In this document: positions 50,179 through 58,920 of the stretch, piece by piece
How the letters are laid out: every line of letters starts with the position of its first letter
How positions within the stretch are numbered: the first letter of the stretch is position 1
Assembly (NCBI GenBank): GCA_029261535.1
Contig: JAJDBF010000011.1
Span: 1 to 64,000 of the forward strand
From: Nitrospinaceae bacterium
GTDB taxonomy: Bacteria; Nitrospinota; Nitrospinia; Nitrospinales; Nitrospinaceae
DNA length: 64,000 nt
Reading direction: 5' to 3'
The notes under the pieces: generated by a model
Database searches by the model: none
Seen by the model: only the letters and a program-made list of their open reading frames with translations
Told to the model about the DNA's origin: nothing
Program-made: the position numbers and the translations under genes

Positions 50179-51459
50179 TTGCGCAACCGCCCTGCTATCG
50201 AAAAGTGCATTCTCAGTTTCAGCCACAACCGGTATCAATCCCGGAACGAGGCCGACCGTGTTGGGCTCGGCAAGGCGCGGCGCGAAATTGCCCAAGGCAA
50301 ACGCGGCATCAGTCACCTGATCCTGCGAGCGGAAGATGATCGCATCGACCGCCTCAAATTTCTGTTCCTGATCAATGGCATCCCGCTGATGTGCTATGCC
50401 CTCGGCAATGTATTGTTGTCCAGTGTGCGGGAGATCGCGGTGGTGGGCTCGCCGGAAGTGAAAGCGGTGCTCGATCTTTTTAAGGAAACCCTCGACTGTC
50501 GCGGCAAGACCATTCATTTTGTTCCCGAGGACCCGGACAACCTGATGTTGATCAGCACCCTTTTGCGCGGAAGGGACGCGTTGACCCTCGAGAAAAATGA
50601 ACTGGTGTTGTTCCAGCCGGGGGACCTGCCGTTTCTCTACGAGCTGGAAAAAGTGGTGCAGGATCGCGACATCCGCTCGAACAATCTCATCATGTGGCTC
50701 AATTCGCGCTCTGCAATGTTCAACGACTATGAACGCCACCCGGAAACAGAATTTGTCCAGCGCAACTACCACTACCGTTGCATCGACGAAAAGGAAGGCC
50801 GACTGCACGATGTGAAGGAACCCAACGTGTACCCGATCAACCTGACGGCGATTGAGGGGGACATCATTGAACTGCTCCACGAAACGCGCAAGGACGGCAG
50901 AATATTAAACGCGTTTCTGAGCAAGGCCCTGCGCGAGCCGAAACGGATGCTGAAAATGTTGCCAGTGGTGGCAACGCATTTTCGTAAGTTCGACAAGGAA
51001 CTCAAAAAATTTCGTCAGGAAGACGAGTTTAAATTTGGCATGCACCTCAAGAATTTTAACCGGGGAATGTCGACCTTGCTCAATACACAAGCCACGTCAA
51101 AATTTCACGACGACCCGGCGTTCGTTGCCGATGTCGATGCGCTGGAAGATTGGGAAGATTACGAATCGCTGGTGCAGGTCGCGGAGTTGAAACACGGGGC
51201 GGAGGGATTGCTGAAGATTCATCCCTTTGGCAAGGAACTGCTGGCGTTTCGCCAGCAAGCCATGCCGCGCTTGAAATTAAAACTTCCCATGTACGCCGAT
51301 TTCGAGGGCTACCTCAACGAAGTTTACCGGACACAAGAAATGGGCTACATGCCGTTCGACAAGGAAGGCCGCTACGACACCCCCAACCTCCACACTCCAA
51401 TGATAGAGCAGGCCTATAGCTGGTATCGCACCCGCGCCGCCAGGTTTGAACGGAGATAA
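50179..51459 (+). CDS. nucleotidyltransferase-like protein, divergent from the proteasome operon
   Basis: 426 residues from TTG 50179 (AGAAGG 9 nt upstream); TTG 50161 is also in frame and no early ATG exists. Residues about 45-110 resemble a MobA/GlmU-type nucleotidyltransferase (LILRAEDDRIDRLKFLFLIN, GIPLMCYALGNVLLSSVREI, AVVGSPEVKAVLDL), but the usual GGxxxR loop is not evident. The C-terminal 200 residues are helical and charged (LREPKRMLKMLPVVATHFRK). I know no named family for the whole protein. Context suggests possible co-regulation with pupylation. Confidence 0.7.
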   Translation: MRNRPAIEKCILSFSHNRYQSRNEADRVGLGKARREIAQGKRGISHLILRAEDDRIDRLKFLFLINGIPLMCYALGNVLLSSVREIAVVGSPEVKAVLDLFKETLDCRGKTIHFVPEDPDNLMLISTLLRGRDALTLEKNELVLFQPGDLPFLYELEKVVQDRDIRSNNLIMWLNSRSAMFNDYERHPETEFVQRNYHYRCIDEKEGRLHDVKEPNVYPINLTAIEGDIIELLHETRKDGRILNAFLSKALREPKRMLKMLPVVATHFRKFDKELKKFRQEDEFKFGMHLKNFNRGMSTLLNTQATSKFHDDPAFVADVDALEDWEDYESLVQVAELKHGAEGLLKIHPFGKELLAFRQQAMPRLKLKLPMYADFEGYLNEVYRTQEMGYMPFDKEGRYDTPNLHTPMIEQAYSWYRTRAARFERR

Positions 51460-51590
51460 TGAAGCAGAGGTGTTAGCAATTCTTCTTGTAGCCCTTTTCA
51501 GTTCTCCGCGCATTCGCCTATAACAAAAATGGATTATTTTTTGTTATACTTGGAAAGGTCCTTATTATTTTGAAGGAGAGGTTTTTTTGT

Positions 51591-51833
51591 ATGAATATTT
51601 CCCTCAACAGACATTTTGATGAGTTTGTAGGCGAGGCGGTCAAATCGGGCCGATACAAATCGTCGAGTGAGGTGGTTCGTGAAGGTCTCAGACTTTTAGA
51701 GGAGCGCGAAACCCGTCTGGTAGCTCTGCGAAACGAGATTGATCGCGGCAAAGCAAGTGGAAAGCCGGTCTTATATAATTCGGCGAAAATTAAAAAGAGT
51801 GCCCGCAAACGCCTGAAAACCTCCCCTAAATAA
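51591..51833 (+). CDS. ParD-like antitoxin (ribbon-helix-helix)
   Basis: 80 residues from ATG 51591, with GAAGGAGAGG upstream. The ParD/CC2985-type pattern is clear: MNISLNRHFDEFVGEAVKSG (RHH strand and helix), RYKSSSEVVREGLRLLEERE, then a basic C-terminal tail that would wrap the toxin. ParD binds ParE and represses the operon. Its TAA stop overlaps the toxin ATG (TAATG). Confidence 0.9.
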   Translation: MNISLNRHFDEFVGEAVKSGRYKSSSEVVREGLRLLEERETRLVALRNEIDRGKASGKPVLYNSAKIKKSARKRLKTSPK

Positions 51834-52120
51834 TGCGGCTGGTTATTCGCCCCCTGGCCATTCAGGATATCGAAGATATCTGGCTTTATATTGCGGATGA
51901 CAGTCCCGGTTCAGCCGATACCATGATCGACACATTCACCGACCGTTTTACATTTTTGCAGGAACAGTCGCACCTGGGTCATGCCTGCCCGGAACTGGGT
52001 GAAAATTTGAGACGGCTGGTCGTTCAAAGTTACTGTGTATTTTATACGGTCACTCCAGGCTCTATAGTGATCGAACGTGTTTTACATAGTTCGCGCGACA
52101 TGGATTCTTTATTCAGCTAG
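51833..52120 (+). CDS. ParE-type toxin
   Basis: 95 residues, RelE/ParE superfamily: VIRPLAIQDIEDIWLYIADD at the N-terminus, GHACPELGENLRRLVVQSYC in the middle, and FYTVTPGSIVIERVLHSSRD at the end. ParE toxins inhibit DNA gyrase. Translationally coupled to the antitoxin by a TAATG overlap. Confidence 0.9.
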   Translation: MRLVIRPLAIQDIEDIWLYIADDSPGSADTMIDTFTDRFTFLQEQSHLGHACPELGENLRRLVVQSYCVFYTVTPGSIVIERVLHSSRDMDSLFS

Positions 52121-52358
52121 CGATATTAAATTTTCGAGTTTTTCCAATAAAAGGATGTTGTCTCTCGTTCGGTGAGGACTCTGGATTGAAAAGTCTTGCC
52201 CGAGTGCAGTTCCAGCGGTACCATGAAGGGTCGATTCTCTTGAATTTAAAAGGGAATCCTGCAATTATTTTTGTGAAAAGGTTGCCCGGGTAGCAAGCTT
52301 GAACTTTTGTGGTTCTTCATTAATTTCCCTTTAACGGTTAAGCAGGTAAAGTCCGAAG
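52121..52358. other. intergenic region between parDE and the tonB-like gene
   Basis: 238 bp with no gene and no recognised repeat or terminator. Confidence 0.45.
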
Positions 52359-53354
52359 ATGGCCCAAACTGCCAGTCCATTCATGTTGCAGGAGGATTTT
52401 CAGCGCAGGAACGATTTGACTCGTTTCATCGTCATCTCGGTTGTTCTTCATGCCCTGGTAATTATCATGCATGGCATCATGCCGGCGAAACTTTCGGACC
52501 CAGAGGTCAAGCCGCCGATCAAGGTGAAATACATTCAGCCGGAAAAAAAACCGGAGCCTGCGAAAAAGCGCAGTACCCTCATTGATGCGCCGGAACCGGC
52601 AAAGGTGGAGGCACCGCGATCCACCGAATTGCTGGCAAGCCACGACAGTCGCGCCCATTCCAACAACCGGACCAAAAAAGCCAAAAAGTATCGGGCGAAG
52701 AAAACGGTGGTGCCAAAATTTGACGGTCAGCGTACCGTCAAACGCAATCCGGTAAAAACGCCGGTGTCCAAGCCGATAGCCAGACCAAAGCCGCAGAAAA
52801 AACAGATGGAAAAAACGCCGAACTATCCCTTGGCGGACCGGGGGTTCATCACCCGGGAAGAAAATAAATCTGTACCGGCACCCTCCACGCCTAACCAGCA
52901 GACGAAATCGGGCAGTACCATGGCACTTCTGGATGGGTTTGATCCTTCAAAGTACGCTGCTCTGGATACGGATTCGTCTGTTGATGAAGATGATGATGAG
53001 CCGATTTCTCTCGACACGAAAGAGACAAAATACGCGTCCTACTTTGCCCGCATCAAGCATCAGATCGAGCGGGTGTGGGCTTATCCGGAGGAGGCGGCAC
53101 GGCGCGGTATTTCAGGCGAGCTCACGCTCCGCTTTCAGATTCAGCGCGACGGAGATTTGATGGATGTGCGTTTGATTGAAGGGTCGGGATCGGAACTGCT
53201 GGATTTTGCCGCCCTGCGTGCCATCAAAAGTGCGGCACCGTTTTATCCGTTTCCGGTGACCATCGAAAAAAAGAAGATTTCCATTCTCGCCACGTTTATT
53301 TACAGTCCAAGCTACGGTGCTTCCCGCCGTGCCGGAGGACCGGGTGTTCGTTAG
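52359..53354 (+). CDS. TonB-family energy transducer
   Basis: 331 residues. An N-terminal membrane helix (TRFIVISVVLHALVIIMHGI, about 21-40) precedes a Lys/Pro-rich periplasmic spacer (about 45-200) with many KP pairs. The C-terminal TonB domain (about 225-315) reads YFARIKHQIERVWAYPEEAA, GELTLRFQIQRDGDLMDVRL and LDFAALRAIKSAAPFYPFP. It transmits proton-motive force to outer-membrane receptors. No exbB, exbD or receptor gene is adjacent. Confidence 0.9.
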   Translation: MAQTASPFMLQEDFQRRNDLTRFIVISVVLHALVIIMHGIMPAKLSDPEVKPPIKVKYIQPEKKPEPAKKRSTLIDAPEPAKVEAPRSTELLASHDSRAHSNNRTKKAKKYRAKKTVVPKFDGQRTVKRNPVKTPVSKPIARPKPQKKQMEKTPNYPLADRGFITREENKSVPAPSTPNQQTKSGSTMALLDGFDPSKYAALDTDSSVDEDDDEPISLDTKETKYASYFARIKHQIERVWAYPEEAARRGISGELTLRFQIQRDGDLMDVRLIEGSGSELLDFAALRAIKSAAPFYPFPVTIEKKKISILATFIYSPSYGASRRAGGPGVR

Positions 53355-53403
53355 CCCTCGCCACCACGATTAATAAATCACCACAGGAGACCAAAGAAAT
53401 AAT

Positions 53404-54312
53404 ATGAGTGCCGGAGGTTCCACCAAAGTCATTGTCATCGCCATGATGGCGAATCTGGGAATTGCCATAGGCAAATTTTTCGGCGCATTTGTTTCCGGCA
53501 GTTCGTCCATGCTGGCGGAAGGCATCCACAGCCTTGTCGATACCACCAATCAGGTATTACTGCTGGTGGGGGAGAAGTCGGCAAGAAAAAAACCGTCCGA
53601 TCAGCATCCTCTAGGCTACGGACGCGAATCTTTTTTCTGGTCATTTGTTGTTACGGTTTTGCTGTTCTCTCTCGGCGGATTGTTTGCCATCTATGAAGGT
53701 GTGCATAAATTATCCGATCCTGAACCGCTGAAGAATTACAATATCGTCATCGGCATTCTTCTCGCCGGGGTTTTACTGGAAGGCTATTCGTTTCTGATGG
53801 CCCTGAAAGAAATCCGGGTGCAGAATAGATTTGGAAAGCTCAGTACCTGGTTCCGCAAAACCACTTCTGCCGGATTGTTGGTGATATTCACGGAAGATGC
53901 CGGCGCGCTCATTGGTTTGACCATCGCGGCCTTTTGCGTGACCATGGCGAAGGTGCTGGACAATCCAGTATGGGATGCCTACGGTTCGATTGCGATCGGT
54001 GTTCTGCTGGTGGTGCTGGCCGGTTTTTTAGCAGTCGAAATCAAATCGCTCATCATTGGCGAGGCACCTTCAAAGGACTACCGACCGGATGTTGAAAAAA
54101 TTTTAGGGGAACGTATGCCCTCGGCAAAACTATTGCGGTTCCTGGCGTTGTCGATTGGCGATCGTGAAGTGATGTTGAGCTACAAGATTCATCCCGGCGA
54201 AGAAAATGATGTCAACAGCCTGATCGAAGATATCAATAAGGTCGAAGCCGAGGTGCGCAACCAGTTCCCGGAAGTCAAATGGCAGTTCGTCGAACCGGAT
54301 TATAAGGCGTAG
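53404..54312 (+). CDS. cation diffusion facilitator (CDF) transporter
   Basis: 302 residues with about six transmembrane helices. The metal site in helix 2 is HSLVDTTNQVLLL (HxxxD) and in helix 5 FTEDAGALIGL. The C-terminal cytoplasmic domain (about 205-300) is of CDF type. The motif set and the FWSFVVTVLLFSLGGLFAIY helix resemble the ZnT9-like branch. It would export Zn2+ or a similar divalent cation from the cytoplasm. GGAGA lies upstream of the ATG. Confidence 0.9.
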   Translation: MSAGGSTKVIVIAMMANLGIAIGKFFGAFVSGSSSMLAEGIHSLVDTTNQVLLLVGEKSARKKPSDQHPLGYGRESFFWSFVVTVLLFSLGGLFAIYEGVHKLSDPEPLKNYNIVIGILLAGVLLEGYSFLMALKEIRVQNRFGKLSTWFRKTTSAGLLVIFTEDAGALIGLTIAAFCVTMAKVLDNPVWDAYGSIAIGVLLVVLAGFLAVEIKSLIIGEAPSKDYRPDVEKILGERMPSAKLLRFLALSIGDREVMLSYKIHPGEENDVNSLIEDINKVEAEVRNQFPEVKWQFVEPDYKA

Positions 54313-54344
54313 CCGGACCACTCACAATCCAAGGGTAAAAAAAA

Positions 54345-55481
54345 ATGCCAACCAGCACGGAAAAAGCCTTGCAGGGAATTGAGCTTGCCGAAGGCAGGCG
54401 CGACCACTACGCGCGCAAATTGAACCAGTGCATGGCATTGAAGCGACAGCAGATTGATTCTGCATTGTCGTTAAGCGCACACAGCAAGGGCATTCGGCAT
54501 CGAGATGAAAAAACGCTGAGGCGAAAATACCTTCGCGGCATTCTGCTGGTCAGGATATTAGACAAGGGGTTGGCTCTCACCGATGTTCCGGTTCACGTGA
54601 CTCCAAGGATCAACAAACCCTTCGCCGAACTTCAACGAGAGTTAAAAGGTTTGTTGCCACTCGCCATCGATCTTGCCAAACGCGATTCCTGGGCACCGAG
54701 CAATTTTACCCGGCCCAGCCACCACGATTCATCAAGCTACAAATACATCATCCACGGATTGCAGGGCAATTCGGTCAAAATTTATAACGATGCCTCCACG
54801 CTCGATTCAGTTTTCCAGCGTTTGCAAGCGGACTACGCCGGTGTGCAGGTCCCGTTTGGAACCCGGATGGTCAACGCGATCGGCGGCGATGGATCGATCC
54901 GGTTTTTGCCTTACCGCGAATACCTCCGGCGTCCCAACCTTCTGCATACGGACGTGATCAGTTGCAGTGTGATCAGCCATCAGGTGCCAGACACTTACAC
55001 GGACTTTGGCCTGATCCTGAAGGTGCCCAAGGAGTGTGTGATGTTGACCGGCAACCGGGATCTCAATATCAAGAATCGATCAACAGATATGCTGGCAGAA
55101 TTTGCCAGTTACGGAGTCGATGACAGATCGCGCGATATGATGACACCCAATGAAATCCTGCAACTCTGCATCAACCGAATAGCCGCAGTCACCACCCGTG
55201 ATGAAATGAATCGGCAATATAATGAAATCGTTTGCATTGGGACCTCGCCAAATGGCAAGCAGGTTGAGGTTACCGGGATATGGGTCAAGGTAAACGAGGA
55301 CGGCGATTATTATTCGCACTATCACGCTGGCAGTGCCTACAGCACCGTGATCACGGATGACATTGATCGAGAGATGACCCGCGCCAGTCTTGCGCACGGA
55401 ATCCCGATCATCAGAATACTGGCGGCAGGCGGGTTACGCAAACCAGCCCCTGCTCCGCGAAGACATTCTTTTTCCAGATAG
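54345..55481 (+). CDS. conserved-looking protein of unknown function
   Basis: 378 residues, no signal peptide or membrane helix. An N-terminal basic helical part (about 1-70) is followed by a mixed alpha/beta region with GTRMVNAIGGDGSIRFLPYR, DVISCSVISHQVPDTYTDFG and RNQYN-like RQYNEIVCIGTSPNGKQVEV. The stretch TGIWVKVNEDGDYYSHYHAG has several His and Tyr residues that could bind metal or ligand, but no family is recognised. It lies 32 nt after the CDF gene and is convergent with the zinc-finger gene. Confidence 0.78.
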   Translation: MPTSTEKALQGIELAEGRRDHYARKLNQCMALKRQQIDSALSLSAHSKGIRHRDEKTLRRKYLRGILLVRILDKGLALTDVPVHVTPRINKPFAELQRELKGLLPLAIDLAKRDSWAPSNFTRPSHHDSSSYKYIIHGLQGNSVKIYNDASTLDSVFQRLQADYAGVQVPFGTRMVNAIGGDGSIRFLPYREYLRRPNLLHTDVISCSVISHQVPDTYTDFGLILKVPKECVMLTGNRDLNIKNRSTDMLAEFASYGVDDRSRDMMTPNEILQLCINRIAAVTTRDEMNRQYNEIVCIGTSPNGKQVEVTGIWVKVNEDGDYYSHYHAGSAYSTVITDDIDREMTRASLAHGIPIIRILAAGGLRKPAPAPRRHSFSR

Positions 55482-55494
55482 CTGGATGGTTTCT

Positions 55495-55863
55495 TCAAAT
55501 ACGCTGATTTTTCTCGACGCAAGGAACGCACAGGGTGCTTTCCGGCATGAGCATGATCCTGCCATGCGGGATGGGTTCACCGCACCTCAGGCACAGGCCA
55601 AATTCCGGATCATCAATCTTGCTCAGCGCCGTCTCCAGTTTGGATAGTTTGACCTGCGCAGAGTTCAGAGATGCTTCGCTCACCCCCCGGCTGACGATTG
55701 CCTCCATCCGGGTCAGACGCCCGATCGCATTGTCCGGCGCAACCGGTTTGGACGTTTCCTGCAAACTTTTTATGAGGTGTTTTTGCGCTTCAATCTCATC
55801 CCTTATTTTTTGTTTGAGTTGTCCCCGGTTTTCCGATTGCAAGGTGGTCTCCTTCAGGCTCAA
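55495..55863 (-). CDS. DksA/TraR-type zinc-finger protein
   Basis: 122 residues. A coiled-coil N-terminal half (about 5-80) is followed by a C4 zinc finger CLRCGEPIPHGRIMLMPEST + LCVPC near the C-terminus, and IDDPEFGLCLRCGEPI just before it is the usual DksA hallmark. DksA proteins bind the RNA polymerase secondary channel. The coiled-coil tip DxxDxA motif is not obvious, so it may be a DksA-like paralogue rather than DksA itself. Confidence 0.87.
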   Translation of the reverse strand: MSLKETTLQSENRGQLKQKIRDEIEAQKHLIKSLQETSKPVAPDNAIGRLTRMEAIVSRGVSEASLNSAQVKLSKLETALSKIDDPEFGLCLRCGEPIPHGRIMLMPESTLCVPCVEKNQRI

Positions 55864-55892
55864 AAAAAATCTAATAGTAGACGCGCAAATTC

Positions 55893-56711
55893 TTACCAGC
55901 TTTGTCGGCGTGAGCGCAGTTTTTTTTGCGCATTTTTTTCACCCATCCGCGCCGCACGTCGAAAGGATTTGAGCGCCTCAGAATAATCTTTGACGATGCC
56001 ATTGCCCGTTTCGTAAGCCCGGCCCAGATTGTAATGTCCGAGCGCATAATTTTTGGCAACGGCTTTCCGGTACCAGTCGACCGCTGTGGTTGGATTTTTG
56101 GCAACCCCTTGCCCCAGTTCATGCATCACGCCGATGTCGTTGAGGGCTCCGATATGTCCTTTGTCCACCGCATGCTGGAACCATTCCAGTGCTTTGCCAT
56201 AATCTTGCGCGACTTTTTTCCCCTGATAATATTTTGCGCCCATGTTGTAGGTCTCATCGGCAGACAGGGAGGCCCATTTTGGCGGTGCCGGTATTGTTTG
56301 TTTCGGCGAGGCAGGCGGGGGTGCCGGAATAACAGGAGATGCGGCGGGAGCGGTTGGTGTTTCAATCTTTGCCAGGCTCTTGCCCAGCTCAGCATTGGGC
56401 GAACGAATGCGGGCGACCATGTTGACCTCAGCACCACCATTTTTCAGATCAACGAGGATGCCGTCTTCCGTGACTTCACGCACCACTCCTGAACCGATGA
56501 CGATGCGCACCGGATCGCCAACCTGAGGCCGCCACTGGCCTTCCGGCTTTACTTTGAGCGAGTCCATGGTGACATCGACCACCTTGCCGGTGATCTCCAT
56601 TTCGAGATCCCCGCCATCGTCAAGTTCGCCGAGACCACCGAGGTCTTGCGCGAAGTTTATGGAGGGGATCAGCAGGCCAAAAAATATCAGAGCCGTGATT
56701 AAATTTTTCAT
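55893..56711 (-). CDS. secreted SEL1-repeat protein
   Basis: 272 residues with a signal peptide (MKNLITALIFFGLLIPSINF, cleavage near AQDLG). An N-terminal beta region (about 30-105) is followed by a Pro-rich linker (APAASPVIPAPPPASPKQ) and three SEL1 repeats (about 150-265): YNMGAKYYQGKKVAQDYGKA, LNDIGVMHELGQGVAKNPTT and YNLGRAYETGNGIVKDYSEA. SEL1 proteins are periplasmic adaptors. Lies 29 bp upstream of the DksA-type gene. Confidence 0.85.
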   Translation of the reverse strand: MKNLITALIFFGLLIPSINFAQDLGGLGELDDGGDLEMEITGKVVDVTMDSLKVKPEGQWRPQVGDPVRIVIGSGVVREVTEDGILVDLKNGGAEVNMVARIRSPNAELGKSLAKIETPTAPAASPVIPAPPPASPKQTIPAPPKWASLSADETYNMGAKYYQGKKVAQDYGKALEWFQHAVDKGHIGALNDIGVMHELGQGVAKNPTTAVDWYRKAVAKNYALGHYNLGRAYETGNGIVKDYSEALKSFRRAARMGEKNAQKKLRSRRQSW

Positions 56712-56789
56712 GGCGCGTTCCTGAGAAGGTGTTCGTTCCTTTTATTGTACCGCCGAATGTGCGCCGAATGGAAGGGGGGAACTCAGGCT

Positions 56790-56930
56790 CTAGTTTTTCT
56801 TTTCTCGATCGTCATTCCAATCGGCAATTTTGGTGGCGACGAATAGAATGCCAAGGGAAACGATGCCACCGAGGACAATTTGCAAAAGAGGCGGCAGGGC
56901 TCCGACAAAACTCTGAATGGCTTCAAACAC
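56790..56930 (-). CDS. 46-residue single-helix membrane protein
   Basis: From GTG 56930 with AGGAGA 10 nt upstream; a longer frame to 57065 overlaps the next gene and is unlikely. One transmembrane helix (LLQIVLGGIVSLGILFVATK) and a charged C-terminus (DWNDDREKKN). It follows the NHL gene by 17 nt in the same direction. Unknown function. Confidence 0.55.
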   Translation of the reverse strand: MFEAIQSFVGALPPLLQIVLGGIVSLGILFVATKIADWNDDREKKN

Positions 56931-56947
56931 GGTGGGATGTCTCCTGG

Positions 56948-58414
56948 TTATTGTAAAAATATAACGGTTTTTTCCGTATCGAGATTGATCTTGAGGATAC
57001 GGTGATTGTTGGTGTCGGATACGTACAGGTCTTTGTCCAGACACAGCACCCCTGCAGGTTCCCACAGCCGGGTGCAGGACTTATCATCGCAGATGATATC
57101 AGCGGAAGCTTCCACAGTATGAACCTCTTGCGTTTTTAAATCGAGCACCTTGATTTTATGATTATAGGAATCGGCGATGAACAGTGCGCCGTCTGCATAG
57201 TGGACTCCCAGCGGATGTTGCAGATTCGCTTTTTTCCCGGTGCCATCCTTGTCGCCAAAATCGAAGAGCCCGGTGCCAACGTAGGTGGCGGTCAACCCGA
57301 TTTTATCGAGGCGGATGGAACGGATGGCACTGGTTTCACTGTCGGCGAGGTACAGCTTGTCATCGTTGACGGACAACCCGCTGGGTTGGGCGAAGGTGGC
57401 GACCAGACGCGGCGCATCGGTCAGCGACTCTTGCCCGGAACCGGCAAACAGGGCGGCTTCTTTTTCCTGAACATAATACACGCCGATCTGGTGAGTGCCG
57501 GCGTTGGCGAAGTACAGCCAGCCGTCTTTCATCGACACATCCCACGGAGAGGAAATCGAAACTTTCAGAGCAGGTCCGGAGCCTTTCAGGAAACCGCCCT
57601 GTGCTCCCGTGCCGACGACTGTCTCGACCGTATCGTTGGTTAAATCGATTTTTCGGAGCAGATGATTTTCCGTGTCCGCCACCCAGATGTTGCCATCTTC
57701 ATAACACAACCCTTGAGGGCGGAAGAACTCGGCGTCTTCAAAACTGCCATCGCGCTTGCCGATTCTGCCCGTGCCGATTCGGCGTGTGATACGGCCTTCG
57801 TGATCGGTGGTAACGATCTGGTTGTGATTGCTGTCGGCGATGGCAAACTCGCGGTCGCTTTTGCTGTAAGCAATTTTTCCCGGAAAGCTGAGGGTGCCGG
57901 TAACAGTGGCCTGCATCGGGGCGATCAATTCCTCAGCACCGCCTGTGAGGGTGCCGGTTTTTTTCATTTCAGCGACGAGGTGGTCAAGACTTTCTTCCAG
58001 TAACTTCGGGTCGGGCTCACCCGGAAGTTGCCCGAGGATATAGCCGTCCGGCGAGAGGAACATCAAAGTCGGCCAGGCATTGACCGCATAGCGTTTCCAG
58101 ATTCCAAAATCGACATCGTGCACGATGGGGTGCTCGATCTCATAACGCAGGATCGCCTGTTCCAGATTATCGGTTTCTTTCTCGCCACTGAACTTGGGTG
58201 AATGCACACCGATCACCACCAGCTCATCCGGGAATTTGGCTTCGATCCGTTTCAGGGTCGGGATGATGTGAATGCAGTTGATGCAACAGTAGGTCCAGAA
58301 ATCAAGGATAACAATTTTGCCAGCAAGATCATCCAGGTCCAAAGGTCGCGGGACATTGAACCACGGCAGGTCAGCGGCATCGAGCGCGGGGGCTCGCACC
58401 ATTTGATCAGGCAT
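56948..58414 (-). CDS. NHLRC2-like thioredoxin/NHL-repeat protein
   Basis: 488 residues. N-terminal thioredoxin-like domain (about 1-150) with active-site TYCCINCIH (Cys44-x-x-Cys47), then about six NHL beta-propeller blades (about 165-480), e.g. FFRPQGLCYEDGNIWVADTE, LQHPLGVHYADGALFIADSY and LWEPAGVLCLDKDLYVSDTN. This domain order is that of NHLRC2. No signal peptide, so cytoplasmic. It overlaps the NifU-N-like gene by 8 nt; the Trx motif suggests redox work linked to that partner. Confidence 0.9.
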   Translation of the reverse strand: MPDQMVRAPALDAADLPWFNVPRPLDLDDLAGKIVILDFWTYCCINCIHIIPTLKRIEAKFPDELVVIGVHSPKFSGEKETDNLEQAILRYEIEHPIVHDVDFGIWKRYAVNAWPTLMFLSPDGYILGQLPGEPDPKLLEESLDHLVAEMKKTGTLTGGAEELIAPMQATVTGTLSFPGKIAYSKSDREFAIADSNHNQIVTTDHEGRITRRIGTGRIGKRDGSFEDAEFFRPQGLCYEDGNIWVADTENHLLRKIDLTNDTVETVVGTGAQGGFLKGSGPALKVSISSPWDVSMKDGWLYFANAGTHQIGVYYVQEKEAALFAGSGQESLTDAPRLVATFAQPSGLSVNDDKLYLADSETSAIRSIRLDKIGLTATYVGTGLFDFGDKDGTGKKANLQHPLGVHYADGALFIADSYNHKIKVLDLKTQEVHTVEASADIICDDKSCTRLWEPAGVLCLDKDLYVSDTNNHRILKINLDTEKTVIFLQ

Positions 58415-58679
58415 AGGCTGAGGCGATGGCGTCCTTTGCCGCGTCCTTGATGCCGTCCCATTGAGCTTCCGGTTGCTTGACCACTGTCACAAAATCTGCC
58501 ATCAGAAAAACGCTGGTGACCCCTTCGATGCCGAACAGGGCCTGGGCAACCGGGCAATCGCCTGCTTCTTCAGCATTGTTGTAGGTTTTATGACCTTTGT
58601 CGATGACCTGTTTGCCAACGACCGTGTACTTGAGTGCGTTTTCATTGGGGCTTGTATCTACGATAATTTCTACAGTCAT
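58407..58679 (-). CDS. Nfu/NifU N-terminal domain protein
   Basis: 90 residues from ATG 58679, preceded by AGGAGGTGATC; the frame extends to 58688. It matches the Nfu_N domain: NENALKYTVVGKQVIDKG, SVFLMADFVTVVK and a QALFGIEGVTSVF turn. There is no C-terminal NifU CxxC domain, so it is a stand-alone Nfu_N protein, possibly an Fe-S cluster adaptor. It is translationally coupled to the NHLRC2-like gene. Confidence 0.85.
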   Translation of the reverse strand: MTVEIIVDTSPNENALKYTVVGKQVIDKGHKTYNNAEEAGDCPVAQALFGIEGVTSVFLMADFVTVVKQPEAQWDGIKDAAKDAIASAYA

Positions 58680-58920
58680 GCTGATCACCTCCTCTAATAT
58701 TTTTTGAATTTTGATGTGTTTTCTCCAAGACTAGCAGGTCCTCTGCGAACCTTGCGGTCATAGACGGCGGATAGAAAAGAAAACCGTAGTCATGTCATTC
58801 TGAGAAACCCGAAGGGTGCCGAAGAATCTCGCCTTGGATTTTGATTTCGGTTGCATACAATATTCCACTTTCCCATAAGAACGGTTTTTCGCGCTCTCAA
58901 ATACGACCACCATCTCACGG
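58680..58920. repeat. intergenic region with one TCATTCTGA repeat
   Basis: No gene. Repeat copy 11 at 58794-58837; CCTTGCGGTCATAGACGG near 58749 resembles sequence near 23343. Confidence 0.5.
58794..58837 (+). repeat. TCATTCTGA dispersed repeat, copy 11
   Basis: GTCATTCTGAGAAACCCGAA ... GAAGAATCTCGCCTTGG. Confidence 0.75.
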
